This document shows, in pieces, positions 1-8,511 of a stretch of 64,000 bases of DNA (position 1 is its first letter; each line of letters opens with the position of its first letter). The stretch is from Pseudoalteromonas sp. XI10. Lineage in GTDB: Bacteria; Pseudomonadota; Gammaproteobacteria; Enterobacterales; Alteromonadaceae. The DNA lies in NCBI RefSeq assembly GCF_001469895.1, contig NZ_LOPY01000052.1, positions 1 to 64,000 on the forward strand. Direction: 5' to 3'. The position numbers were made by a program, and so were the translations under genes. Under the pieces are notes generated by a model that saw nothing but the letters and a program-made list of their open reading frames with translations, did not search any database and was not told the DNA's origin.

Positions 1-28
1 TACTAATTACCCGTGAGGCTTAACCATA
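1..28 (+). rRNA. rrl: 23S rRNA, 3' end (partial)
   Basis: The first bases contain the conserved 23S tail (GTGAGGCTTAACC at 13-25), which closes bacterial 23S rRNA. The exact 3' end cannot be fixed from sequence alone. It is followed by a roughly 120-nt spacer and then 5S, so the window starts inside an rRNA operon transcribed on the plus strand. Confidence 0.8.
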
Positions 29-151
29 CAACGCCAAACGCGTTTTATGACAGCGTAACAGACAGAAGTTAAGACACTAAAGTAGACAATTACTTGATAT
101 CAGAATTCCAGATTTATTAATTTGCTCAAAAGAGCGAATTAAAACCCAATT

Positions 152-270
152 TGCTTGGTGACAATAGCGTTTTGGACCCACCTGACCCCATGCCGAACTC
201 AGTAGTGAAACGAAACAGCGCCGATGATAGTGTAGCAGCTGCTATGTGAAAGTAGGTCATCGCCAGGCTC
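152..270 (+). rRNA. rrf: 5S ribosomal RNA
   Basis: The conserved 5S core (CCCACCTGACCCCATGCCG, 177-195) is followed by GAACTCAG and GTGAAACG. The ends pair as helix I: GCTTGGTGA at 153-161 with TCGCCAGGC at 260-268, including G-T wobbles. Length is about 119 nt, as expected. It lies downstream of the 23S tail and immediately before a strong terminator, so it is the last gene of the rRNA operon. Open reading frames antisense to it are not genes. Confidence 0.96.
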
Positions 271-280
271 CAAATAAGAG

Positions 281-312
281 AAAGCCCGATTCGAAAGAGT
301 CGGGCTTTTTTG
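281..312 (+). terminator. rRNA operon terminator
   Basis: AAGCCCGA at 282-289 pairs perfectly with TCGGGCTT at 300-307, followed by a T run. It lies 11 nt after the 5S end and is a classic intrinsic terminator. Confidence 0.9.
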
Positions 313-354
313 CGTTTTGAGCTGTCCACATAACGTGCCCTATTCAATCTTGAG

Positions 355-386
355 GTAGGTTGGGTAGAGCGCAGCGAAACCCAACA
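355..386 (+). repeat. 32-bp dispersed repeat A (copy 1)
   Basis: A 32-bp element starting GTAGGTTGGGTAGAGCG and ending AAACCCAACA. Inverted copies of near-identical sequence occur at 676-707, and a same-strand copy at 61914-61945. The complementary ends (GGTTGGGT and ACCCAAC-type) suggest a hairpin. Confidence 0.75.
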
Positions 387-387
387 T

Positions 388-424
388 GAGTTAGCGAGTT
401 GCTAGTTAGCAAGGGTAAAGTTGA
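388..424 (+). repeat. Dispersed repeat B (copy 1)
   Basis: The segment with GAGTTAGCGAGTTGC and AGCAAGGGTAAAGTTG is found again on the opposite strand at about 733-778, with a short insertion. Together with repeat A it forms a composite intergenic cluster. Function unknown. Confidence 0.55.
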
Positions 425-469
425 ACTGTTGGGTTGTTTAGTACAGAGTCACCCTCAGCAACAACCCCC

Positions 470-535
470 GTAGGAGGCATTTCAGTGCCGAATTCAGACC
501 ATAACAAACACATTCATGGCTAAAGCCATTCCTAC
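470..535 (+). repeat. REP-like two-hairpin element C (copy 1)
   Basis: A 66-bp element bounded by GTAGGA and TCCTAC in inverted orientation. Inside are two small hairpins: GGCAT/GTGCC and ATGGC-TAAA-GCCAT. A second copy at 61995-62058 keeps the architecture while the second hairpin changes to ACGGC/GCCGT, a compensatory change. This argues for a structured, mobile or selected element of the REP/BIME kind. Confidence 0.7.
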
Positions 536-547
536 AAGTACACTTTG

Positions 548-613
548 CCTAGAGCCTAGAGCCTAGAGCCTAGAGCCTAGAGCCTAGAGCCTAGAGCCTA
601 GGGCCTAGAGCCT
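548..613 (+). repeat. 7-bp tandem repeat (CCTAGAG)n
   Basis: About 9.4 head-to-tail copies of CCTAGAG, one being CCTAGGG. A shorter array of CCTAGAA/CCTAGAG lies at 62067-62096, again next to repeats A and C. There are no spacers, so this is a simple tandem array and not a CRISPR. Confidence 0.95.
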
Positions 614-675
614 TCGGTAGATTAAAGACGCAGCAACAAACACCCACACCACGCGGCTGAAAGCTGATAGCTCTG

Positions 676-707
676 TGTTGGGTTTCGCTCCGCTCTACCC
701 AACCTAC
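676..707 (-). repeat. 32-bp dispersed repeat A (copy 2, inverted)
   Basis: Reverse complement of the 355-386 element with one or two differences. It is followed by an inverted copy of repeat B at 733-778, which runs into the 3' end of the neighbouring minus-strand gene. Apart from these repeats I see no gene in 313-773. Confidence 0.7.
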
Positions 708-773
708 GGCAGATTTCCAAACTTTACTCTTGCAACTTTCCCCTTGCTAACTTTACTCTCGCAACTCGCTAAC

Positions 774-1490
774 TCACTCACACTGCTGTATTTCTCTTAC
801 ATCGCCGCGGCCATCGCTTAGATAGCATTGTTCTAGCAACGAGCAGTAGCAGATCTCAGTTTTAATATTAAAGCGTTGGTCATTTACCTTGTCCCACTGA
901 GTTGCATTAAAGCCTGTTTTCTTAAAACCAAAAAGGTTAAGTTCAGCGCCTGAGGCTAATAATCGATTATTACTAACGCCGGTATACAACCAACCAAATT
1001 TTTCAAAGAAATTGATCTCTGGTGATTCATTTTGCAACTTATTTAATTGCTCTTGGTAAGCATAGATGTCAAAGCAGCAGTCTTTTATTACTTTAAATAT
1101 CTCTGTATACGACTTTTCATCGTGGAAGAATTTTACGTATTTAATAATGGCTGGGCCTGATCCTGAATTTTTAATGTTGATAGTGATTTCTTCATAATTT
1201 TTTTCTTCATTGAAATTCCCCGTCATCACTTCGAGCCATGGCCAGGTTGCGGCTTTTACTTGTCGTTCTGCGGCGCTGGCTTGCAAGTAAGTGGCATAAA
1301 AGGAGGCCGCGGAGATAATAATGGCACAGAGTGCGAGAAATAGGTTTAGCCGCTCGTTGGTAAACCATGCCTTGCGCTGATTGCTGTCTGGTTGAGTGTT
1401 TTGCTGGGTGGTCTTTGTTTGCTCTTCAACGTTAGAGTCTTGCTCTGTTTTAACGGTTGAACAGCTTGCGTCCTGTTGCTGATTATCCAT
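774..1490 (-). CDS. Hypothetical single-pass membrane protein
   Basis: I do not recognise a family. The 238-residue protein has a polar, Gln/Asn/Thr-rich N-terminus (about 1-45), one hydrophobic segment at about 48-68 (LFLALCAIIISAASFYATYL), and then a soluble region of about 165 residues. The segment ITINIKNSGSGPAIIKYVKFF resembles the Ig-like fold often seen in such membrane-anchored proteins of unknown function. Three cysteines cluster near the C-terminus. It is a lone gene downstream of mltD, and its 3' end overlaps an inverted copy of repeat B. Its start has no strong ribosome binding site. Confidence 0.75.
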   Translation of the reverse strand: MDNQQQDASCSTVKTEQDSNVEEQTKTTQQNTQPDSNQRKAWFTNERLNLFLALCAIIISAASFYATYLQASAAERQVKAATWPWLEVMTGNFNEEKNYEEITINIKNSGSGPAIIKYVKFFHDEKSYTEIFKVIKDCCFDIYAYQEQLNKLQNESPEINFFEKFGWLYTGVSNNRLLASGAELNLFGFKKTGFNATQWDKVNDQRFNIKTEICYCSLLEQCYLSDGRGDVREIQQCE

Positions 1491-1553
1491 GATTTTTAAT
1501 TGTTGTTTTTTAGACTAATAAAGATACAACTTTAATTGGATAGATAAAAGAGA

Positions 1554-1572
1554 CAGGGAGTAAAACTCCCTG
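1554..1572 (-). terminator. Terminator downstream of mltD
   Basis: CAGGGAG-TAAAA-CTCCCTG is a perfect 7-bp stem. On the minus strand it is followed by TCTCTTTTAT, a moderate U-rich tract. It lies just after the mltD stop codon. Confidence 0.6.
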
Positions 1573-1580
1573 ATTCGGTA

Positions 1581-2858
1581 TTAACTATTTGAGATAAATA
1601 CGGTGAGCTTTTCACCCACTCTTAAGCTATCTCTTGAAAGGTTATTCCATTGTTTAAGTTTAGTGATACTGACTTTGTATTGCTTTGCTATCTTCCAAAG
1701 GCTGTCGCCAGATTTCACCTTATACTCGATTTGTTGATCAGCCAATTGCGGCAATATCAGTTTTTGACCAATACGAATGGTGTTTGTTTTTAGGTTATTG
1801 AAGGTTTTCAGCTGGCTAACTGTTACTTTATAGTTCTTTGCAATCACACTTAAGCTATCACCGCGCTTTACTGTGTAATGTTGCCACTGGCTATAATCAT
1901 TGCTTTTTTGGTTAGCTAATAGAGTTCGATAACTTGCCTGCTGATCTTTGGGAACCACAATATGTGGCGCATCAATCACTGCTGGGTATCGGATAACGCC
2001 ATGGTTTAGCTCTTCAAGCTCTTGCCATTTCGCTTTGTCTGCCAAGATCACTGCACCAGTTACTGGTAAGGTCGCAATAGCCTGCTCATTCTTAATGGCA
2101 GGGAATATCATTTTTTGGTGCTTTAATAATTGTGCTGCGGCCAGTAACTTAGGCACGTATTGTTTGGTTTGAGATGGTAGCTTTAAGCTAAAGAAGTCCG
2201 TCGACTTACCTTGTTTTTTATTACGAGCAATTGCCTTTAATACACGCCCTTCACCAATATTGTAGGCGGCAATAGCATGATACCAATCGCCATCAAAGCG
2301 TTTATAAAGGTATTCCATAAAATCCAAAGCTGCGCGGGTGCTGTCGATCACATCTTGGCGACCATCATACCAAGGGGTAATTTTTACTTTGAAGTATTTG
2401 GCGATTGAGGGGGTGAGTTGCCATAAACCCGATGCATGTTTGTGCGAATAGGCACTGGCATCAAAATCGCTCTCTATAAGCGGCATTAGAGCGAGTTCTA
2501 TTGGTAAGTCACGGTTTTCTACTTCTGTAACGATATGATACAAATACGGCGCTGCACGGCGGCTTATTTCTTCCATGTAATTAGGATGAGTAAGGTACCA
2601 AGCAATGCGCTTTTGCACATCTGGGTGACTTGAATCGCTAAACTGTAGTTGAATGCGAATACGCTGCCATACGTCATCAAGTTCACTTGGTTTGAGCGGT
2701 GTCACCGCGTCTACTTGTGCTTTTTTAGCTTCTGCAACCACAGTGCCTGGATTGGCTTTGATGATGGGCTTCTTTTCGGGAAGTGACTCAGGGGCAGTCT
2801 GACAGCCTGTTACAATAAAAGAAACAACAACAAGGCGTAAAAATCGATTTAAAAACAC
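1581..2858 (-). CDS. mltD: Membrane-bound lytic murein transglycosylase D
   Basis: This enzyme cleaves the MurNAc-GlcNAc bond of peptidoglycan non-hydrolytically, leaving a 1,6-anhydro end. The 425-residue product has a lipoprotein signal with Cys19 (IVTGC). An SLT catalytic domain covers about 95-260; the catalytic Glu is E129 in MPLIESDFDAS, followed by the typical SGLWQLTPSIA and AYNIGEGR motifs. Two C-terminal LysM repeats (about 327-371 and 377-421) bind glycan. Domain order and length match MltD. Family knowledge places it at the periplasmic face of the outer membrane. It is monocistronic, with a hairpin terminator after the stop. Confidence 0.93.
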   Translation of the reverse strand: MFLNRFLRLVVVSFIVTGCQTAPESLPEKKPIIKANPGTVVAEAKKAQVDAVTPLKPSELDDVWQRIRIQLQFSDSSHPDVQKRIAWYLTHPNYMEEISRRAAPYLYHIVTEVENRDLPIELALMPLIESDFDASAYSHKHASGLWQLTPSIAKYFKVKITPWYDGRQDVIDSTRAALDFMEYLYKRFDGDWYHAIAAYNIGEGRVLKAIARNKKQGKSTDFFSLKLPSQTKQYVPKLLAAAQLLKHQKMIFPAIKNEQAIATLPVTGAVILADKAKWQELEELNHGVIRYPAVIDAPHIVVPKDQQASYRTLLANQKSNDYSQWQHYTVKRGDSLSVIAKNYKVTVSQLKTFNNLKTNTIRIGQKLILPQLADQQIEYKVKSGDSLWKIAKQYKVSITKLKQWNNLSRDSLRVGEKLTVFISNS

Positions 2859-2976
2859 GTATTAAAATACTCCGTTAACTTAGGTGCGGGTAAACTAAAG
2901 CGCCTAAGCTTAACATAGGGTGAGCTAAAAATGACCATTAGATTAACAGCTCGCTAACTTACTCACCCAATTGAAA

Positions 2977-3516
2977 TTAAAACGAAATACTAACTTGTAA
3001 CCCAGCATAACCATGGTTTTGTGCTTCCCAATAGCGGCTGTCTATTTCTCGGGCTCTGGCATAGATCTCTATTCTGAATGGCTTTGAATCCACGCCCATG
3101 CCCACACCAACATAGCCATCAATATTATTGTGGTCGTCATCATAGCGGTCGCTGTAGTCGTGGTCATCGCGGTCGTCGTATACAGCAAGCTCAATTAAAT
3201 CTAAGCCCACTTCGCCATAGACAAAAAAGTCACTGAAATAACCAAATTTGATGCCGCTATCTAAGGTTAGAAATGTCTCCCGATCACCTTTTTTAGTAAA
3301 TACTTCTGCTGAGCCTAGTGCCGTTGTAAATGCTGCGCCGAAATTACTGTAGTTATTTTTAGCCATAAATTCGATGCCGGCTGAGGTGATTGAATCAGTA
3401 CTATTATGCTCTGATTTAACAAACAGGTTCATATCTGGGCTGTCATAAATACCAGCAAAGCTTTTTGTAGGAATAAAGGCAAGTGATGAAAACAGTGCTA
3501 AGGCGAGATACTTCAT
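2977..3516 (-). CDS. Hypothetical exported, possibly outer-membrane protein
   Basis: A protein of about 179 residues with a signal peptide (MKYLALALFSSLAFIPTKSFAG). The start is placed at the Met preceding the signal peptide; an upstream in-frame ATG at 3549 would add 11 residues. Alternating hydrophobic segments and the aromatic C-terminus (LQVSISF) suggest a small beta-barrel. A short acidic stretch rich in Asp and His (DDRDDHDYSDRYDDD) lies about two thirds in and could bind metal or calcium. I do not recognise a named family. It lies between mltD and the kinase-regulator pair, with no sign of an operon. Confidence 0.7.
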   Translation of the reverse strand: MKYLALALFSSLAFIPTKSFAGIYDSPDMNLFVKSEHNSTDSITSAGIEFMAKNNYSNFGAAFTTALGSAEVFTKKGDRETFLTLDSGIKFGYFSDFFVYGEVGLDLIELAVYDDRDDHDYSDRYDDDHNNIDGYVGVGMGVDSKPFRIEIYARAREIDSRYWEAQNHGYAGLQVSISF

Positions 3517-3601
3517 ATTGGTTAGTCCATTAAACGTTAATAGGTACATGATACCAAACAGCGCCTTAGCAAATTGTAAGTAATTGTTCTAACTATGTAA
3601 G

Positions 3602-4906
3602 CTAACCGAATACGCAGCGAAAGCAGGCTCCTTGCTGGCGTTTGATATAAACCAGATCGCCGCCATGATTGAGCATGATCTGGCGCGATAAACTTAAGCC
3701 TATTCCTGAGCCTTGTTGCTTGGTAGTAAAAAATGGCACAAAAATCATCTCGATTACATGATCGCTGATACCTGTACCATTGTCGCTGACCTCTAAATAC
3801 AGTTGCTGATTAGCATTTTGTGCAATGCTTACTTCAATGCACTTTGCTGACTTTGGAGTATTTAACTGCTTTAGTACATCAAGGGCATTTGTAAGCAGGT
3901 TTATTATTACTTGTTCAACTTGGCCTCTATCTATCATTACTAGCTGTTGGCTTTGCACCGATAAATTCAACGTAATATTAAGTTGCTTAGCCTGTTGTGA
4001 GTGCAGAGCGACAACTTGCTTGGCAAGATCGGCCAGAATATGTGGCTGTAAGTGTGGGGCAGGTAAGCTACTAACCTTTTTAAATTGCGCTATAAACTCG
4101 CCTAAATGCTCGGTTCGTGATGCGAGTGTTGTAAGGGCGAGTTGCAAGTCTTGTTTATCTTCCTGATCATCAAAACTAAGCTCATTTGGTAGCAGCGCCG
4201 TACAAGTTTGTGCTAAAGAAGAGAGTGGCGTAATCGAATTAGCAATTTCATGAGTCAGTACTCTAGTGAGGCGTTTATAAGCTTGTTGCTCTTTTAATTG
4301 CAGCTGATCATGAATAGATTGCAAACTGATCACTTTACGAACTTTACCTTGGATTTCGGCAATACTGATCTGCACAGATAACGTATCGTGCTGCTCGCCA
4401 TTTTGCCATGGCACGGTATTACGGCTATTTTGTTTTGCGTCTTGGACTAGGTTGGCTATTACACCTAAATCATCGATGTGCTTTACAGCTTGTCCAAGTA
4501 AACGACTGACCGCCGGGTTACTTTCAATAATATTGCCTTGTTCATCACATACTAATACCGCTAAATCTATATGAATTAATAGCGCTTGTAAGAACTGGGC
4601 TTGTTGCTCTGCATTAAAACGCGCAGCCTGAATTTGTTGTTTAACCTGCTCAAATTGCTGCTGCATAGGGTGTTGGTCGCCAAAGCCTAATGTGCTGTCT
4701 CCATTCGCTAAAGCACGAAACACCATATCTGCACGCCTTGTTTGGCGTTTAAATAAATTAAAAATTTGCGCGGCACATACCAAATTTAAAATTACTAAAA
4801 GTGCCGAAATTGCAGAAAACCCGCTTTGTTCCACTTGCCAAAACAAAGCAATTGATAAACCTATTAATGCAGCTAATAGGCTGGCTAAGCTAATAAAATT
4901 TCGCAT
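3602..4906 (-). CDS. Sensor histidine kinase (NtrB/NtrY-like)
   Basis: A 434-residue kinase with two N-terminal membrane helices (about 5-24 and 31-51), a PAS-like region (about 105-200), a dimerisation domain with the phospho-acceptor His219 in LTHEIANSITP, and an HATPase domain with N box (LLTNALDV), DNGTGIS and GSGIGLSLSR motifs. The HEIxNxITP box is typical of kinases that partner sigma-54-dependent regulators. It starts 3 nt after the stop of that regulator gene, so the two form an operon. The divergent exporter at 6544-10908 is the obvious output. Confidence 0.92.
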   Translation of the reverse strand: MRNFISLASLLAALIGLSIALFWQVEQSGFSAISALLVILNLVCAAQIFNLFKRQTRRADMVFRALANGDSTLGFGDQHPMQQQFEQVKQQIQAARFNAEQQAQFLQALLIHIDLAVLVCDEQGNIIESNPAVSRLLGQAVKHIDDLGVIANLVQDAKQNSRNTVPWQNGEQHDTLSVQISIAEIQGKVRKVISLQSIHDQLQLKEQQAYKRLTRVLTHEIANSITPLSSLAQTCTALLPNELSFDDQEDKQDLQLALTTLASRTEHLGEFIAQFKKVSSLPAPHLQPHILADLAKQVVALHSQQAKQLNITLNLSVQSQQLVMIDRGQVEQVIINLLTNALDVLKQLNTPKSAKCIEVSIAQNANQQLYLEVSDNGTGISDHVIEMIFVPFFTTKQQGSGIGLSLSRQIMLNHGGDLVYIKRQQGACFRCVFG

Positions 4907-4909
4907 CGA

Positions 4910-6313
4910 TTAAAGTCCGTATTTTTCTAAACGACGATACATGGCTCCGCGTGTTAGGCCGAGTGCTTTAGCTGCATGACTCACGTTCCCTTGAAAATGC
5001 TTTAAAGCTGCACGAACGGTTCTCTGCTCGATGATTTCGAGATCAAAAGTGTCGTAGTCAGTGGCGCTTGTAGGGAGCTCACTTGTGCTAACAGCTGCAC
5101 TTGGTGAGCTTATCACTGAGCTTATATCGAGCTCTGAGCCTTCAGAGAGGATGACTGCTCGCTCAATTGCATGGGCAAGTTCACGGACATTGCCTGGCCA
5201 ATGATACTGACTTAAACGTGTCATATCAGATGCCGCAATCGAGAGCTCACGTTTGTATTTATGTGCAAAGTGCTGCAAGTAGTAGTTACACAGTAATGGA
5301 ATGTCTTCACTGCGCTCACGCAGAGCTGGCAAACGGATCTCTACGGTATTAACACGGTACAGTAAGTCTTGCCTAAACTTGCCTTCAGTAACTGCTTGTT
5401 CGAGGTTTTCATTGGTTGCACAAATCAAACGAATATCAATATCGATGACTTTTGAACCACCAACCGGTGTTATTTGCCTGTTTTGTAGTGCTGCGAGCAG
5501 TTTAACTTGTTGGTTAAGCGGTAAATTACCTAGCTCATCTAAAAATAAACTACCACCATGGGCCAGCTCAAATCGGCCTATGCGATCTTCTTTCGCGCCA
5601 GTAAACGCCCCTTTTTTATGGCCAAATAGTTCGCTTTCAAACAGGCTTTCGGCCAGTGAGCCCATGTCTAGGCTTATGAAGGGTTGGCTTTGGCGCTGGC
5701 TTGCATTGTGGATTGCATGTGCGGTGAGTTCTTTACCGGTGCCACTTTCGCCACTAATCAATATGTTGGCATCTGTGTTGGCTGCTTTGTCGATCACCGA
5801 AAAAACCTGCTGCATGGCATCACTTTGGCCTAAAAACTCAAATGGTTGATTGCCGATTGACTGCTGCAAGGCCTGCTTTTGTTTTGTGAGCTTACCAACT
5901 TGCTGTTTGTCTTTAGCGTGTGAAAATGCCGCTGCAACAGCACCGAGTAATTGCTCATTTTGCCAAGGTTTGGCAATAAAGTCAGAGGCACCAGCTTTAA
6001 TTGCTTCGACAGCTAGCTGAATATCGCTGTAGGCCGTCATAAGCAGTACCGCAATGTTAGCGTCTTGGCTCATGATTTTTTTTAGCCAGTAGAATCCTTC
6101 TTTGCCACTAATTGAGTCTTGCGTGAAGTTCATATCGAGTAACACAACATCTATGGCCTGATCCGCCTCGTGCTGTGCGTTAATGATACCTTCGATATCA
6201 AAGGGGTTATCTGTGGTTTTTACAACCTGATAATGCTGCTTTAAAAGTAATCGTGCGGCGATAAGTACGTCGGGGTTATCATCGACGATAAGAATTGATC
6301 CTGCTTGTTTCAT
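4910..6313 (-). CDS. Sigma-54-dependent response regulator (NtrC family)
   Basis: A 467-residue three-domain activator. The receiver domain (1-120) has acidic pocket DD11-12, phospho-acceptor Asp60 in VVLLDMNF and Lys115 in AKPW. The AAA+ domain (about 160-395) has Walker A GESGTGKE (188-195) and the sigma-54 contact loop GAFTGA (235-240). A Fis-type HTH lies at the C-terminus (HAAKALGLTRGAMYRRLEKYGL region). Its cognate kinase follows directly. A sigma-54 promoter and paired palindromic boxes in the divergent intergenic region make it the likely activator of the ABC exporter. Confidence 0.93.
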   Translation of the reverse strand: MKQAGSILIVDDNPDVLIAARLLLKQHYQVVKTTDNPFDIEGIINAQHEADQAIDVVLLDMNFTQDSISGKEGFYWLKKIMSQDANIAVLLMTAYSDIQLAVEAIKAGASDFIAKPWQNEQLLGAVAAAFSHAKDKQQVGKLTKQKQALQQSIGNQPFEFLGQSDAMQQVFSVIDKAANTDANILISGESGTGKELTAHAIHNASQRQSQPFISLDMGSLAESLFESELFGHKKGAFTGAKEDRIGRFELAHGGSLFLDELGNLPLNQQVKLLAALQNRQITPVGGSKVIDIDIRLICATNENLEQAVTEGKFRQDLLYRVNTVEIRLPALRERSEDIPLLCNYYLQHFAHKYKRELSIAASDMTRLSQYHWPGNVRELAHAIERAVILSEGSELDISSVISSPSAAVSTSELPTSATDYDTFDLEIIEQRTVRAALKHFQGNVSHAAKALGLTRGAMYRRLEKYGL

Positions 6314-6369
6314 AGCTATTTATTATTATTCCTTTATGGGAACACTAAGACTAATTGAAAATAGTAAGA

Positions 6370-6423
6370 GTGTCCATTTATGGACGATATATGGGTTTTG
6401 AAGTGTTCTATAAGCGGACACTT
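6370..6423 (+). promoter_or_regulatory. Candidate activator sites (UAS) for the NtrC-type regulator
   Basis: Two related imperfect palindromes of the form GTGTyC-N6/7-GGACrm. The first is GTGTCC at 6370-6375 with GGACGA at 6382-6387 (core GTCCAT-TT-ATGGAC). The second is AAGTGTTC at 6401-6408 with GGACACTT at 6416-6423. They lie about 60-115 bp upstream of the sigma-54 promoter, the usual distance for enhancer sites. A half site GGAACACT lies at 6339-6346. Assignment to this regulator is inferred. Confidence 0.6.
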
Positions 6424-6483
6424 GATTATATACACGCTTGTTGGTTTTTGTATAAGTTGTTGTAATTTAATGAAAATAAAAGT

Positions 6484-6499
6484 TGGCACAAGAGTTGTT
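6484..6499 (+). promoter_or_regulatory. Sigma-54 (-24/-12) promoter of the exporter operon
   Basis: TGGCAC at 6484-6489, five bases, then TTGTT at 6495-6499. This matches the sigma-54 consensus TGGCAC-N5-TTGCW except at one position. It is 45 bp upstream of the first exporter gene and downstream of the paired boxes, facing away from the sigma-54 activator gene. Confidence 0.8.
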
Positions 6500-6543
6500 T
6501 TATCTATAGGTAATTAGCATCTAGATAACTTAAAGGCGTCAAC

Positions 6544-7797
6544 ATGGATAAGAAAATTACACGCTCAAATAACAAAGCACTTTTTAAGAAATCAGTAATA
6601 GCAGCTGCATGCTTAGCTGTTGCGGCTGCAGCTTATGGTTTCACGCAAACTGAGCAAACAGGTCGTAGTCAGCAAGTAACCGCAACAAGCTTAACGATTA
6701 GCACAGTACAACAAGGTGAATTTGTTGATGCTTTAAGTCTTCGTGGTCAGGTTATGCCTCGCACGACTATTTACCTCGACACCATTGCCGGAGGCCAAGT
6801 CGAAGAGCGACTTGTTGAGCAAGGTGAGTTTGTTAAAAAAGGCCAACCACTTGTGCGTTTAAGCAATACTAATTTGCAGCTTGATGTAATGAGCCGTGAA
6901 GCACAGGTGACTGAGCAGCTTAACTTTTTACGTAACACGCAAATGAATATGGAAACCAGCCGTTTAAACTTACGCCGTGATTTGCTTGAAATCGATCTTA
7001 AAATTACGCATTTATCGCGTCGCTTAAAACAAACTCAGCCGCTAGTGAAAACGGGTGTGTTAGCACAAGAGCAATTATCTGAAATTCAAGAAGACTTAGC
7101 GTATTACAAAGCTCGAAAAGAACTAACCCTTGAGCGTCAAAAGCAAGAAAACAGCATTCGTGAAGTTCAGGTAGCTCAGTTAAAAGACAGTGCCGACATG
7201 TTAGAGAAAAACCTTCAGTTTGCGCGTAAGAACCTTGAAAACTTACTCGTAACAGCACCTGCCGATGGTTATTTAAGTGAACTTGATGTTGAAATTGGTG
7301 AATCAAAAGGCCGTGGTGCTCGCCTAGGGCAGATTGATATTCCTAATGAATACAAGCTAGTTGTGAGACTAGATGAGTTTTACCTGAGCCAAGTTCAAAC
7401 AGGTATGCAAGTGCTTATTGAACACGAGCAAGGCGAAATTGCGGCAACAGTTAGCAAAATTGATAGCCGTGTTCAGCAATCACAGTTTCAGGTTGAGGTC
7501 GATTTACCCAATGGCACGAGCAACATAAAGCGTGGGCAAAGCCTTGATGTGCAGCTGATGCTAGGTGATAGCAAAGGCACTGCTTTATTACTTGAACGCG
7601 GCGCATTTTTTACCAGCTCAGGGGGTAACTGGGTTTATGTCATGGAAAAAGATGGCAATCGTGCAGTACGAAAAGACATTCGTCTTGGCAAAAAGAATCA
7701 AAACTATTATGAAGTGTTAAGTGGCCTAAGCGCCGGAGATCGCGTGATCACCTCTAGCTACAGCAACTTTGATAAAGCACAACAACTACAATTTTAA
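6544..7797 (+). CDS. Periplasmic adaptor (membrane fusion protein) of an ABC exporter
   Basis: A 417-residue HlyD/MacA-type adaptor. It has an N-terminal membrane anchor (about 18-35), a biotinyl-lipoyl-like domain split around a long coiled coil (about 120-235, rich in Leu/Gln/Lys), and C-terminal beta-barrel and membrane-proximal domains. The phrase VEERLVEQGEFVKKGQPLVRLSN is the family lipoyl signature. It starts an operon with ABC ATPase and permease genes (11 nt to the next gene), so it probably links the inner-membrane pump to an outer-membrane channel encoded elsewhere. Substrate unknown. Confidence 0.9.
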   Translation: MDKKITRSNNKALFKKSVIAAACLAVAAAAYGFTQTEQTGRSQQVTATSLTISTVQQGEFVDALSLRGQVMPRTTIYLDTIAGGQVEERLVEQGEFVKKGQPLVRLSNTNLQLDVMSREAQVTEQLNFLRNTQMNMETSRLNLRRDLLEIDLKITHLSRRLKQTQPLVKTGVLAQEQLSEIQEDLAYYKARKELTLERQKQENSIREVQVAQLKDSADMLEKNLQFARKNLENLLVTAPADGYLSELDVEIGESKGRGARLGQIDIPNEYKLVVRLDEFYLSQVQTGMQVLIEHEQGEIAATVSKIDSRVQQSQFQVEVDLPNGTSNIKRGQSLDVQLMLGDSKGTALLLERGAFFTSSGGNWVYVMEKDGNRAVRKDIRLGKKNQNYYEVLSGLSAGDRVITSSYSNFDKAQQLQF

Positions 7798-7808
7798 GGA
7801 TAAAAACA

Positions 7809-8510
7809 ATGATTAAATTAACTAACTTATCACGCGTATTCCGTACTCAAGATGTTGAAACAACAGCGCTTAATAACATTAACTTACAGGTAAACGAAGG
7901 CGAGTTTCTTGCCATTATGGGGCCTTCTGGCTGCGGTAAATCAACATTACTCTCTATTTTAGGTATGTTGGATTCGCCATCAGCAGGTAGTTTTGAATTT
8001 TTAGGCCAAGACATAGCAGGGTTTGGTGAAAAACAATTAGCAACACTTAGAAAAGCGTCAATTGGTTTTGTTTTCCAAAGCTTTAACTTAATTGATGAAT
8101 TAACAGTATTTGAAAACGTTGAGCTGCCATTACAGTATCAAAATATCTCAAAAAGTGAACGTAAACAGCGAGTAGAAGAAATTTTAAAACGTGTTGCAAT
8201 CGACCATAGAGCAGATCACTTACCGCAGCAGCTATCAGGCGGTCAGCAGCAACGTGTAGCAGTAGCCAGAGCACTGGTGATTAATCCAAAACTTATCTTA
8301 GCGGATGAGCCTACGGGTAACCTTGATTCAAAAAATGGTGATGAAGTCATGGCGATGCTGCGTGAGCTAAATCGCGAAGGTACCACGGTAATTGTGGTTA
8401 CTCACTCAGAAAAAGAAGGCAATTATGCTGACCGTTTAGTGCGCTTACTAGATGGCCAAGTGATGGTAGATAAAGCTAACCGTGCTCAACAAACAGCAGA
8501 GGTGGCATAA
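7809..8510 (+). CDS. ABC transporter ATP-binding protein (MacB/LolD type)
   Basis: A 233-residue ATPase with Walker [10 protein letters not shown]-loop FVFQSFNLI, signature LSGGQQQR, Walker [13 protein letters not shown] and H-loop VVTHS. This motif set and length are typical of the MacB/LolD/FtsE class, which energises mechanotransmission rather than direct transport. It lies between the adaptor and the FtsX-type permease; the permease start codon follows its stop by one base. It is probably induced by the divergent two-component system through the sigma-54 promoter. Confidence 0.94.
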   Translation: MIKLTNLSRVFRTQDVETTALNNINLQVNEGEFLAIMGPSGCGKSTLLSILGMLDSPSAGSFEFLGQDIAGFGEKQLATLRKASIGFVFQSFNLIDELTVFENVELPLQYQNISKSERKQRVEEILKRVAIDHRADHLPQQLSGGQQQRVAVARALVINPKLILADEPTGNLDSKNGDEVMAMLRELNREGTTVIVVTHSEKEGNYADRLVRLLDGQVMVDKANRAQQTAEVA

Positions 8511-8511
8511 C

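Noticed and set aside
126..347. Minus-strand open reading frame of 73 codons
   Set aside because: It is antisense to the 5S rRNA and its terminator; no protein gene is plausible here.
548..613. Possible CRISPR array
   Set aside because: Units are 7 bp with no spacers; it is a plain tandem repeat.
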